Below, in pieces: positions 45,757 through 57,148 of a stretch of 64,000 nucleotides of DNA (positions are counted from its first letter, which is position 1; each line of letters begins with the position of its first letter). The DNA lies in assembly GCA_950295325.1 (NCBI GenBank), contig OX485805.1, positions 29,747,501 through 29,811,500 of the forward strand. Direction: 5' to 3'. The notes below the pieces were generated by a model, which saw nothing but the letters and a program-made list of their open reading frames with translations, was not told where the DNA came from and searched no databases. Origin of the DNA: Polytrichum commune (taxonomy: Eukaryota; Streptophyta; Polytrichopsida; Polytrichales; Polytrichaceae). The position numbers were made by a program, and so were the translations under genes.

Positions 45757-48700
45757 CTGGAATCGGAACTATGTCATGGCCTCTATGATGCACCCATGCA
45801 AACGCCAGTTGGTTCAAGGAGCACTTCTTCGTGTCCGCAATTTTTAGCAGTCGATCACGAAGTTCCTCATTCTTTGTCAAATTCTCCTCTTTGAACCTTG
45901 GATACAATTTCTGCACACCAAGTTTCATCATATTTCTGTCATCACTTTTCAACACCGTCGCCAGAATAGGCACCAAGGCAGATTCATCGCTTGGCTTGTT
46001 GGGTTATGATCTATTTTTTATTGGCACATCAACTCTCTCATGGATTTTAGTCACTAGCTATTGTGACCTGTGGCACTTTTGCTTCAGAATTGATTAATTA
46101 GTCTTGAAGCTACCATGTTCCTACAATAGATTACTTCGACCGATGATTTTCTAGGTTATATATATATATATATATGTGTGTGTGTATATACTTGTTCAAA
46201 AGAATTCAAACTAGATATACAGATTTATCACACGGATATCCACGGCCGGGGATTCGTGGCACTCAAGTAAAATCATCCGTGCGGATGAAAAAAACACAGG
46301 AATCATCTAAATGGCTATTTTTGGGCAATTTGATTCCGGAAATAGAGTCAAAGGCCCCGAATTAGTCTAGTGACATCACATTCGAATGAATCGGCCCTCA
46401 ACCCCATAGGGGGGCTTTTTTTATTGGAGCCACTTCATCCACGATATCTTGGATGGATGATTTTACTTGAGTGCCACGAATCCCTAGCCGATATCCACAA
46501 GTTGTGGCTTGGAATCTACGAAGAAACCTGAGCCAAGCGGACTGTAGGGGGACAATGCCAATCCCCAACTCTGCATAATCATCAAAAATTGTTTGTAAAT
46601 TGTTTGGAGATTCCTTGTTCCCAACCAAAATTGCATTTGTAGATAATAAACCAGCGTGCTCAGTACCATAGTCAACATGACCACTACTCACAAAGACATG
46701 CAATGTAGTTTACAGTCTACATTCATTTTCGGATAGACAAATTTCATAAAATGCACAGTAAGTATTCATGTTGATGTGACTATGATAAGTAATGTTAAGT
46801 AGAGTTGCATGTTTAACTCATTCTCAAGACTTAGCATGGTGAAAACTATACATAAAAGTAGAGGGAAGTGAGTTCGTCTGCATGTTGCTAGCTCTCAAGA
46901 CTCATCTCCAATATATATCCATGGCTCATGGTTGGGTGACTCCTGTCTCTATAATATTCTTCTCTAGAGGTGCATGATCTTTACAATTGGTAACAGAACT
47001 TTGAAATTATTGAAATGTGTCAAAATTTGATATGCTCCAAGAATCTCAGCACTATGACACCAATGTAATGATCCTACATCATAAAGGAAAACATAGTAGA
47101 TCGTGCCACCCATCTACGAGCCATAGAGGAGAGGACTCGCTAGAAACACCCAAACCACAGAGGTTGTAAGAAACCTTCGCATAGCTACTTCTTGTCTTTT
47201 TGTAGGTCCCCACTTTTAGGAGTTAACTCATATTAACATATATTATGCTTTTAAAGAAGTTTGCATCACAAGGCAAGTTTTGTTTATAACCATCTACAAC
47301 CATCTATTTCCGTACACATAGAGAACATTGCTTTATATGTTGTAAACATGTGAAATAATTACACCAAATAAGCGATTAATGTTTCCATCTTGGTTTCAAA
47401 CCTATATTACATACTAAGGCAAGCATGCCCAAAACCAACATCAAACCTAAAGGCTAAAACCAACACTTTTTGCACCATAATCACAACTTTGGGAGCTTCA
47501 AATATCTGACAACAATATAATGGTGTTAATTTTGGGTTATGCAATTGATCATGTCAACATTGATTGTTTGATAACAATATATATCATATCTGCACGTGGG
47601 GATGATCTCTTCTTCAATGTCGTGGGTCCAAAGTGAGTATTCCACTTGTAAAGCAGTTATAGGATGCACAACATGGGCACGCTGAATGTCTACAGCTGAG
47701 GCATTAGACAAGCCCAAATATTTGACCTTCCCCTCCTCCACCAATTTCTTCATCTCCTTAACCTATATAGCCATCATAGAAACATGTGATTGTTGACACA
47801 TTTATGCAAGATGACCATCCCAACATAATTAAGTACTAGATATAAGACTAACAAAGAGCAATTTTATTTTTATTTTTTTCAATCTAGCAGATAGACTACA
47901 TACCCACGAAGAATACCTATGGCAATAGCAGGTGGAGAGCGTTCCAAAAATGCCTAATAAACATATGCTTGGAAGTTGAGAGCCCTGATGTCTCAAACTC
48001 AAAACTATAATGACATGCATTTGTACATTCAAATATTGAACCAGTCTCACAAGAGATTCAATCAAAGTAAACTAAGACGTCGAAAGAACGCCCATCAAAC
48101 ATGGGGTTGCAGATTCCATCTTCTGTTTCTATACTATGTCGTTGCAAGACCTAAAAAGTTACAGTATGGTTTCAATCAATGTTGAATGAATCAGAGTTGC
48201 TGAATGTCAAGTTGGCATTGAGAAAACATTCTAGCCTTGAAGGATTTTCAATTTCTGAGTCAACAATAATCGTTGGTCACTTCATATTCAGATGTATATC
48301 GATGCATCTGAACTCCTTTGACACTTACAGTGATCTCAATGAGGACTTTGAGGTCGACTCGATGCTGATAGTAAAGGTTGATGTAATCCACACTGAGCCG
48401 CTTCAAACTTGCCTCACAACAGGAGCGCACATATTCCAGGTCGAGTGCCCGAATCATAGCTCACCCCAAATTTTGTGGCTAATTGTGTCTACCTTTGATA
48501 GCCTACATAAGAAAAGAGAGTTAGCTGGCTTGAAAGAAGCAAGAAAAATAAATAAGAGAATGCAATGCAACTCCTACTGGTGGCATTCTTGACTTTCCTT
48601 TCACATAACAGAAAACCTGCCCACAATGTAGTTGACATCATGCACACCACATCACCATTTTTTGAGCGTTTACTCCATGAGGTTGTTTAACATCTTTTAC

Positions 48701-50595
48701 ATCGTGTAACATTTAATTGATGTGGTCATCAAGCATATGGTTGCCTACCATGCATGTCAGTGGGTCAGCAACAACAAAGGCAGTATCCGATGACAGACAA
48801 CTATACAACATCTACTTAACCCAAATTTTGATAATCAAAGTGGTTGAATGAACATGATTTTACTCAATGTTGTTCCTCATTTATAGCAAGGTGAAACATG
48901 CATACAACAATAGTATGACAAAATTATGATCCTCCTAATCTTGTAAACTATTTACCCTGAGAATTCACGTTTGTTGAATGAGCTAGTCTAGCATTCGTAT
49001 CAAATATAACAAGTGTATTGAGTTTAAAGCGCATCCCTTACATAACATTAGCATCACATTGAATGGACCCAACATAAAATAGAGAATTATGCTCAAACAA
49101 AGTGTCTTTTAGTTCTCAATCACAAGACTATCTAACAATTTGACATGATGTTTTCAACATTTATTATATACTCTCATAACATTAGGTAGCAAGCCTAGAA
49201 TGACCTTCTCAAAAGAGCTTCAAACCGGCATGCCTCTTTCAAGAGCAAAGGTAGCGCTACCTTTGGGTAGTTACTTTCAATGCTTAGAATGAATTATGTT
49301 GGTTTCTAGAACAAAACTAATGCCAAGTGGTGGTAAAGGTTCTAATCTAGGCTAAATTACGGTCTAAACAAATCTAGATAGCTACAAAGCAACAAGAAAG
49401 TTGGTGAGGTCAAAAAGGTCGTTGCATTTTTTAGAAAAATCTCCTGACACCCACATTGGAAACCTCTTTGATACCTTTTTGAAGCTATTATATTTGATCA
49501 ACTATCCATTCATTTACCCTTGCTTTGCAAGCTTTTCCTTTCTTGTTGAGATAATATTGCGGGTACTCAAAGGGTACCCTGCTAGTATTGCTACTTAACG
49601 TTATGCTTCGTGTGTGAGGATAGGAAGAATCGCCATAATGGACATGCTAAGCCATTGTGTCGACTTGTCTATTCTTCATTCTTTACAAGTGCAAGTTACA
49701 TTATCACCCATAATTGATGACATGGCCAATACGTCCAATAATAGACATGCGTCACACTACCATCGGTTGATTGTAGTAATCACCCAACACAACACTTAGT
49801 TCACGGTGGTGAATAATGTGATGTAACCCCAAGAACCAAATTATTGAGCTACTTACATACATACCTTGGACAAATAACCAACTAATTCAACTATTAGTTA
49901 ACTAGTTGCCTTTCGTAACTATAGTTGTTCACGATTTGACCTGCCAAAAAATGTAGTTAACCTTAGTTGTTCTAAATTCGGTCTACCAACAAAATGTAGT
50001 TAATTATAGTTGTTCTAAATTCGGTTTGCTAAAAAATATAGTTAACTATAGTTATATCTAGTTAACTAAAGTTGAGCGCAGCTTGTTCACAAAATTTTGT
50101 TGTAGTTTTGTAGTGTCACTAGTGTGTTACTTGTGTGGGTGGTGTACGTGGAGGTTGTTCCAGAGCCCAACACTGTGAGTAACCGTATAAAGGCGTTTCT
50201 TGATGATCCTCAGCGTCCCGCGTATATTAAAGACCCTCAACTGAAACAAATCAAGAGGCGAACTTCTTCGAATATATAACAGTGCTTGGAACTTTTTTGG
50301 TTAACTATAGTTGTTCTTGAAGATGGTCTTAAATTTTTCTAGTTAACTAGTGTTATTCCCTAAAACGTGTTGACAAAAATGTAGTCAACTATAGTTATTT
50401 TGATAGTTGTCCAAAGTCTGCATACATACCTTCCCCACCAAGATTTTGTGTGTAAGGGCCATAGACGTCGGAAGTGTCGAGAAACGTGATGCCCCTCCCG
50501 TTCAGGATACCAGACTGTGCCCGTGCAACCCCAATGGCACCTTCGCAACTCCACTCGTTTTCGCCGCCATTTGCTCCATATCGTCTCTCGAAACA
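45757..50595 (-). pseudogene. Aldo-keto reductase (plant AKR family) pseudogene
   Basis: Exons on the minus strand: 50595-50430, 48502-48329, 47762-47590, about 46570-46499 (plus a remnant past a MITE) and 45910-45757. They encode, in order, GITFLDTSDVYGPYTQN (with the family's Asp and Tyr), a LATKFG..SYDSGTR region (Lys), [20 protein letters not shown] (catalytic-site His), [19 protein letters not shown] with [20 protein letters not shown], then SPLGSGFF, and YPRFKEENLTKNEELRD with QLAFAWVHHRGHDIVPIPG. This is the plant NADPH-dependent aldo-keto reductase fold. Lesions: at least two frameshifts in the second exon, GT to AT at the donor after 47590, an extra base in the SPLG exon, and a MITE in that exon. 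The first exon (N-terminal strand) and the last exon (C-terminal, usually ending near PPLSSW) are not found. The intact ancestor would have reduced carbonyl compounds in the cytosol. Confidence 0.85.
46244..46489. mobile_element. Mutator-like MITE, 246 bp, 9-bp target duplication, inside an AKR exon
   Basis: The left end GGCCGGGGATTCGTGGCACT and the inverted right end GGCTAGGGATTCGTGGCACT start 35-bp inverted repeats that differ at only two positions. GATATCCAC flanks both sides (46235-46243 and 46490-46498). A 9-bp duplication with long inverted repeats is the signature of Mutator-like elements. It is non-coding. The near-identical arms suggest recent insertion. Confidence 0.9.
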
Positions 50596-50600
50596 CTGCG

Positions 50601-51597
50601 GATCCAAAATGAGAAAGTCTAGATGTTGTTGAATTCAAGTGTACGATTCAAGCTGGGCAGATTAAAATTGTTGGAGCCGACGAACTATTGAGCTGCGAGC
50701 TATGGGAACTCAATCTCCTGCACGCAACACACTGAGCTCATATGCAGATCCAAAGTGAGAAAGTCTAGATGTTGCTGAATTCAAGTCTACGATTCAAGCT
50801 GGGCAGATTAAAATTGTTGGAGCCGACTAACTATTGAGCTGCGAGCTATGGGAACTCAATCTCCTGCACGCAACACACTGAGCTCATATGCAGATCCAAA
50901 GTGAGAAAGTCTAGATGTTGCTGAATTCAAGTCTACGATTCAAGTTGGGCAGATTAAAATTGTTGGAGCCCACAAACTATTGAGCTGCGAGCTATGGGAA
51001 CTCAATCTCCTGCACGCAACACACTGAGCTCGTATGCAGATCCAAAGTGAGAAAGTCTAGATGTTGCTGAATTCAAGTGTACGATTCAAGCTGGGCAGAT
51101 TAAAATTGTTGGAGCCGACTAACTATTGAGCTGGGAGCTATGGGAACTCAATCTCCTGCACGCAACACACTTATTAGCTCATATGCAGATCCAAAGTGAG
51201 AAAGTCTAGATGTTGCTGAATTCAAGTCTACGATTCAAGCTGGGCAGGTTAAAATTGTTGGAGCCGACGAACTATTGAGCTGCGAGCTATGGGAACTCAA
51301 TCTCCTGCAGGCAACACACTGAGCTCATATGCAGATCCAAAGTGAGAAAGTCTAGTTGTTGCTGAATTCAAGTCTACGATTCAAGCTGGGCAGATTAAAA
51401 TTGTTGGAGCCTACTAAACTACTGAGCTGCAAGCTATGGGAACTCAATTTCATGCACGCAACACACTGAGCCCATAGCTCTACAACAAAGCAGATCCAGA
51501 AGACATAAAAAAGTTTGCTGAGATGAAGGCTACCTTACTCAAAGCGAGTGGATTTAACTTGTTGGGGTCGTTGAGTGTTAAGTAAGCTATGAGCTAA
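50601..51597. repeat. 146-bp minisatellite, six units plus one diverged unit
   Basis: Units start at 50601, 50747, 50893, 51039, 51188 and 51334, all with 'gatccaaa.tgagaaagtctag' and 'ttgttggagccgac.aactattgag'. Period is 146 bp (once 149). Units are nearly identical. A seventh, clearly diverged relative occupies 51493-51597. The array lies directly upstream of the first recognised AKR exon, so it would be in its intron. The period is not a multiple of three and no frame stays open through it. Confidence 0.9.
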
Positions 51598-51599
51598 TT

Positions 51600-51821
51600 A
51601 ATGAGACACTCTGGCTCACTCACTTTTTTTATAAGGTCTACTAAGTTGATTAGACACCCTTCCCAAAGCGGGTCTATATGTAAATTCTCTTTAGATTTGA
51701 GCTGTAAAATGACTAGACTGGCTGCATTCTGAAAAACGTCACTTGGAAGGGTGTCACTCAAACAAGCATCCATATCAAATGATAGTGAAGAATGAAGCTT
51801 CGACAATTGTGAAACTACCAA
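51600..51821 (-). other. Unassigned minus-strand frame
   Basis: A 75-codon frame with the soluble, helical composition of real protein (SQLSKLHSSLSFDMDACL, then DPLWEGCLINLVDLIKKV). A possible acceptor (tttggtag) lies just upstream. I find no partner exon and no known motif. It may be an exon remnant of an unknown gene next to the AKR pseudogene. Confidence 0.25.
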
Positions 51822-51829
51822 AGAAGGAG

Positions 51830-54800
51830 CGAGGCTGTGGGGCTTATGAAGAACTTCCTTTCAACGATTCCTTCTTGAAGCTCCTAAAAGATCTAGGATA
51901 CTTGGTCAGCAAGGTGTGTGGGCCTATTAAATGGGCACTTACAAATCCACATACAAATTTGGCCGTTGGATGGAATTTAGAATTGTCTCATCTGGTTAGC
52001 AATTGTGAATCATGAAGATTGGCATTTTCAAGTGTCAAATCAAAGGGTGGAGATGCAAAAATTATAAGAGGTCAAAAGTGAGGACTCTTTTTTCTTTTTA
52101 AGCGATCACGTAAGTCCTCCTGATTATGTTAACTACTATATTTAGTATGGTGTCCTTATTTTGAGCACATAGTCCAATCTCATTGTAACACGTGTCATTC
52201 TGGTGTCCATTCTTAACTATGAGCCTTGCCATATATCACTCAAATATAAGCGTATGCACAAGGCTTAGAGTGTTCGGTTAAGGCCCACTACCTTTATAAG
52301 GTACATGATGGCCTTATCAACTAGAATGAGACAATCAATCTGCTTAATTTAATGTAGAAAACGTGATGGGAACTTAATGATGGCTAATTGGTACAAGTGC
52401 CTACCCCTACATGATTTTAAGTTAGCAAATCAAGCATCTCAAGTCACCCACATATATATAGATGACCATGCAAGAAACCAATTGTAACGTGGAAGAAGTC
52501 ATAGATGAAGACAAAAGGATTGTGCTTGCACTCCACGGGTGAACCCCCATGGATAATATGTTCCCGTTGCTTAATAGTAATCACACGAAGGTTCCTCGTC
52601 ATTAGTGGTATGGATGTACCTTTGGTGTCATCATTCAATTCACCTTTTGTCATGATAGATTTCCAAATGCTTCCATTGCACACAAACTACAAAAATACAA
52701 CCCAGTACTAGCCAAACTATGCACACTAGGCTGGCAAGTAAAATCGTTAATTATACTCATATCAAGGGTCAGAGGGGTCATTCACACGCCCACAATAGAA
52801 TCCCTTACTAATCTCAAATTGCATCTATCTATACCTTAAAGGACAAATTACACCGCACGTCCATCCAATACTTAACATACATCATCCTTAATAAACACAA
52901 AATAGAACACAACCAAACCCATGTCCTTCCACCACCTTGATACTACAAACCTCCCTTACCTATGAAATAAAGAAAAAGAAAAAAGAAAAAATTACGCCCG
53001 TACATTGTACCGGCATGAATGTGAGCCCGTTATCCAAATGCTTAACACGGCGGACCATGTTGTAGCATGAGGAGTTATGCCTCTTTTGGGAGGTGGGCTC
53101 TATTAGTTAAAAGGTTCATTCCCCTTTTTAGGGAGGTGTGACGGTCTTTTGTTTATTGTCAAGTTTTCTTTTGTTTAGTACAAGATAGGTGAGGTATTTA
53201 ATGGTATTTTGGTGTATGTTTTTCATGAGAGTTTTGATGCTAGTCTTTGGGATCCCTTACCTATGACTCTCATAGTCAACATACCATTAGCACAAATCAC
53301 AACTCATGCTTAAGTGGGCACCCTTGTATTTCCAAAATCATTGTATTAAGTTATACATCCTTCATAACTTGAAGCTAATGGTGAGAGACCAAGAGTTTCT
53401 TAGCCAAAAAAAGTCATCTCTTCAAAACCTCATGTGCTCCTAAGCAAAACTACCCCAATTTTCCCACAACTTTGGAGTCGGGAGTCATAAATGCTGCTAA
53501 CTACTCTATCAACATCACAACTACATGTGCACCACCATCAGGATAAACCCCTCTACATCAATTACAAAGCCCTCTTACTTATAGGTAGGCAATGTTTCTA
53601 GGAGCTAACTCAAATAGGTAAACCCATTAGACAAACTCTAGAAAGATCAAGTTTTTAATCACATCATCAATAAAATTGCCAAAATTCGTTTTATTCTATT
53701 TTATTCTATTTTATTACCAATGTCAACCTTGGATGCCCACCCATGGAAGTTCACCCGTGAATACCAAGGATTGAGTGATGCATCTTCAATCTACAGGTCT
53801 TCACTTGGTACCCCCTTTGCATCCTTGAATTGATCTCCACCAACTATTTTCTCATCTTTTGTGCAACTCTCTAATTTGTCCTTTGTGAAAAAAAAATTGC
53901 TTTGTCGGGATGACTGCATTGTTATTAGATGCGTTATTATGTCCCACCAAGATGCCATAGCATTATCTAGTAATTGATGAGATGGAGGGCATTCCTTGTA
54001 ACGTTTGTCCAAGGTCTGCTTGTTCCTTTGGCTAAGGGCCGCAATATAAAACACAATCGCAATAGAAAGGGCATATAGACCGAGATCTTTCATCCCAATT
54101 CATGTTACATTGTGCCCTTGATATATATATATATATATATATATTCATTCATTCATACGCAAGTGTAAATTGCTCTCCCTTTCATGACCAATGTTTCGTT
54201 ATTCGTGTGCTCATGTTTATGGATCATTTGGAACACCATAAGTGTTATAAGCTTCCTAACATTGAAAGGCGAGGCAAAGTAGTGTTCTTGAATACTCATC
54301 AACAATGATCTCATAAAACTTGGAAACAATGCTTTTACAACAATCTAGATAAATAGAGACTTTGGACCCCTTTCAAGGCCGGCATGAATAAAGTGTTTGT
54401 TCATAATGTTAATGATCTAGTGCCCACTAGACAAAGGACCATTGGAACAAAACTACTCTCCCTTACCGAGAATAGATACTTTAGTGACCAGTAACCATAA
54501 AATGTTGGTTGGATAATTGTTTTAGTGTAAGTTGAATTTTGGTATGCTAAAAGATCGCCAAGTCATGAATTCAATGAAAGTCAATAAAAGTCAAGTGCAT
54601 TGTTCATATTTTACAGCAATTCATTGATGATAAAATCCGGGCATACTCCTTAGTCACTCCCCAATTTTTTTACTCTAGGTGTCAAAGTGCATATATCCTC
54701 ACAATATTAGGTTGGAAATTTTCAAGAAAAAGCCTAGGATTCTCCTCTTCATGGGTCACATCATGGTGAACCCACACCAATTCTACCAATATATGTCCCA

Positions 54801-56800
54801 AATATGTCGTGAGTAAAAAATGCCATCAATGTAGAGTGTTCTTCCAATCCTACAAAATGACATTGCCAGTTGGGTCCAAGACAAGAATTGCAACATCCTC
54901 ATCACCTATATATGATGTTTTTATCAACACAACCAACGGATTTGTGTTACAAATTAATATGTGATAGATATCACAATATGTTGATAAATGCTCCATCTTT
55001 CAAGTCATTCCTTGACAATCCAAAATAATGCTAAAACTTGAACTTCAACAATGATTTAGTAAAACAAGTGCTATCATGATAAGCACATTTTCTTAAAGAG
55101 GCTTTTTTTTTGCTTCTTAACACATATGTCTAGTATATTTCAACACAATATGGATACAATATGTACAAAAATATCGTCAACCAACTCTATGTAAAAAAAT
55201 CCCGATTTCAATGACATCTACCTCAATACACTTATCTCCTCCAACTACATACTAATAATTGTCCCACATGATCACATGTGCAAGATATCTCTTAAATCTT
55301 TGCAAAAATACACATGTTTGTAGAGTTGAAATTCTACATCTCTTTTTGCCTAACACAATTCATGTATATTAAATATAGCATATTACCTTGGGGTAGAACA
55401 CCTCTTGTCACCCTACTTTCAAGAAGCTCCAACATTCTATATTCTAGAAACTCTACACCCAATCACGCACAAATTAAATCCCAATTTCAATGACATCTCC
55501 AAGATTACCATTGGAATACATCTTTCATCTCCCCCCTCCCCCTTAGTAGGTCAAAATTCCTATACTCGTACATATTTATTACAATTTAGGGGGACATCAA
55601 AGGTATAGTCAAGTGGTGGTCATTCATTTGTCATTGAAATTGGGGTTAATATGTTCAGTAAGTTCCAATTTAATTGACATTGTCGTCACTATCATTGGAA
55701 TACATGTCTCAGCTTACACTTCATAGTAATACAATTTTCCATGGAGAATCACATGTGGAAGACATCTTATAAATCTTAGCAAGTGATGGAATTTTCCCAT
55801 AGGGAAAAACTTACACATCTCTTCACCTAGTTCAACTTAATAAGGTCAACAATCCTATTACCCAACTTCATGCAAAGTAAATCCTAAGCACTATTACACT
55901 TTAGATTAGTCTTATTTTAATAAAAAATTGCAACAATTGTGTAAATGGGGTTATAACACATATGAAATAAATATATAATACATTTGAAATAAAGTAACGA
56001 TACTTATAGATAAATCCTATAAGTTAAACTTGAACACAAACATTGGACTCTAATGGGCAAACATATTTGTACTAAGTTTTTCCACATGTGTATGTTACAA
56101 TGAACCCCCACGGTCTTCTCTGGTTGAAGGTCACGGGTTAGGGTGGACATGTTGTCACGAGGCAAATGCCCAAACTCAATTTAGCCCCTTCTTTGGTAAA
56201 TTGGATTAATTTTCTTTGACCCGACACGGTGGTGGGGCCGAGGTTACTCCTTTCTTGGCATACTAAGCCAAACTTAATAGGAAATTAAATACTACTCAAG
56301 AGGCTCCTAAGAAATAAATCTTTGACAAATGGCGGAATAAAATTCCTCTTTCCAAGAGAGAGAGAAGAAACGCTGACCCTTGATAGGATCAGCGTGATTG
56401 AAATGCCCGTTCGACCCACCCTTGATATTATGTCCAGTGGGCATAATATCAGTGGTGCAGGACTACTAACCCCTCTCGGGGTGGACACTATAGGAGCTGG
56501 GGTGGCAAAGTTGGCCATGTGTGGGTGTTTGTAGGGCAAAGGTTATAACTTTGTGGAGTGGATGTTGAGTGGTCTCCCATTGGTTGATTGTGGTGCCTTT
56601 TATTTATTGGTTGGCAGGTGTGTGTGTGTGTGTTTTTTTTTTTAATTAAATTTTTTTTATTTTTTTTAAAATAAAAATAAAAAATACAAATACAAAAATA
56701 CAAAAATACAAAATTGGGAGTACTTTCTTTTAGTTTGTATGTCGAGATGGATAGAAGCAACCAGTTAGTGTGAGTAGAGTAAAAGAGGGGTAGTGGTAAG
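51830..56800. other. Mostly gene-free AT-rich stretch
   Basis: It holds a relative of the 2.4-kb dispersed repeat at about 52130-52290, a (TA)n microsatellite at about 54119-54143, and 'ttttattcta' repeats near 53690. The minus frame at 54093-53791 (100 codons, start MKDLGLYALSIAIVFYIAAL) could be a short hydrophobic-start peptide but has no support beyond being open. No complete mobile element was recognised. Confidence 0.4.
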
Positions 56801-56807
56801 TCCACTA

Positions 56808-57016
56808 GTTTTTTTTTTTTTTTTAAGATGTCACCGGTAGCTCAGGAGACGGGTAGCACCTGGTTGGTGGGTACAATTTTCTTGCCTGTGTTTTAACTCA
56901 CTTGCAGTACCAAGTCATAGTGTATCACATTAAGCGCTCAGACGGGTTCACCGTGAATCGAACCCGGACCGTATTAGTGTAACACAATCCATCTTACCCA
57001 ACCAACCGTGGGACCA
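56808..57016 (-). mobile_element. tRNA-derived SINE-like element with A tail
   Basis: On the minus strand, GGTTCGATTC (56964-56955) is a polymerase III B box. An A-box-like GGTTGGTTGGGTAAG lies about 45 bp upstream in a tRNA-like context. The body ends in a poly-A run (plus-strand T run at about 56809-56825). Its body differs from the SINE at 14.7 kb, so two families are present. Target duplications were not found. Confidence 0.6.
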
Positions 57017-57148
57017 TGACTTGGCGAACATTTACAGAATTGACCACACTTATACTTCAACCAAGGCGCTTGCTATTCACTAATGGTTATTGGTCTATTG
57101 ATTACATGTTTATGGTTATTTGAGTGTCTATTCTCAAAGTGGGTAAGT

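Noticed and set aside
50601-51492. The 146-bp array as a repeated coding exon of the reductase
   Set aside because: Period is not a multiple of three, stops occur in every frame, and nothing matches reductase sequence. It is a minisatellite.
56955-56964. A true tRNA gene at the B box
   Set aside because: The flanking sequence does not fold into a paired acceptor stem and an A tail follows. It is SINE-like.
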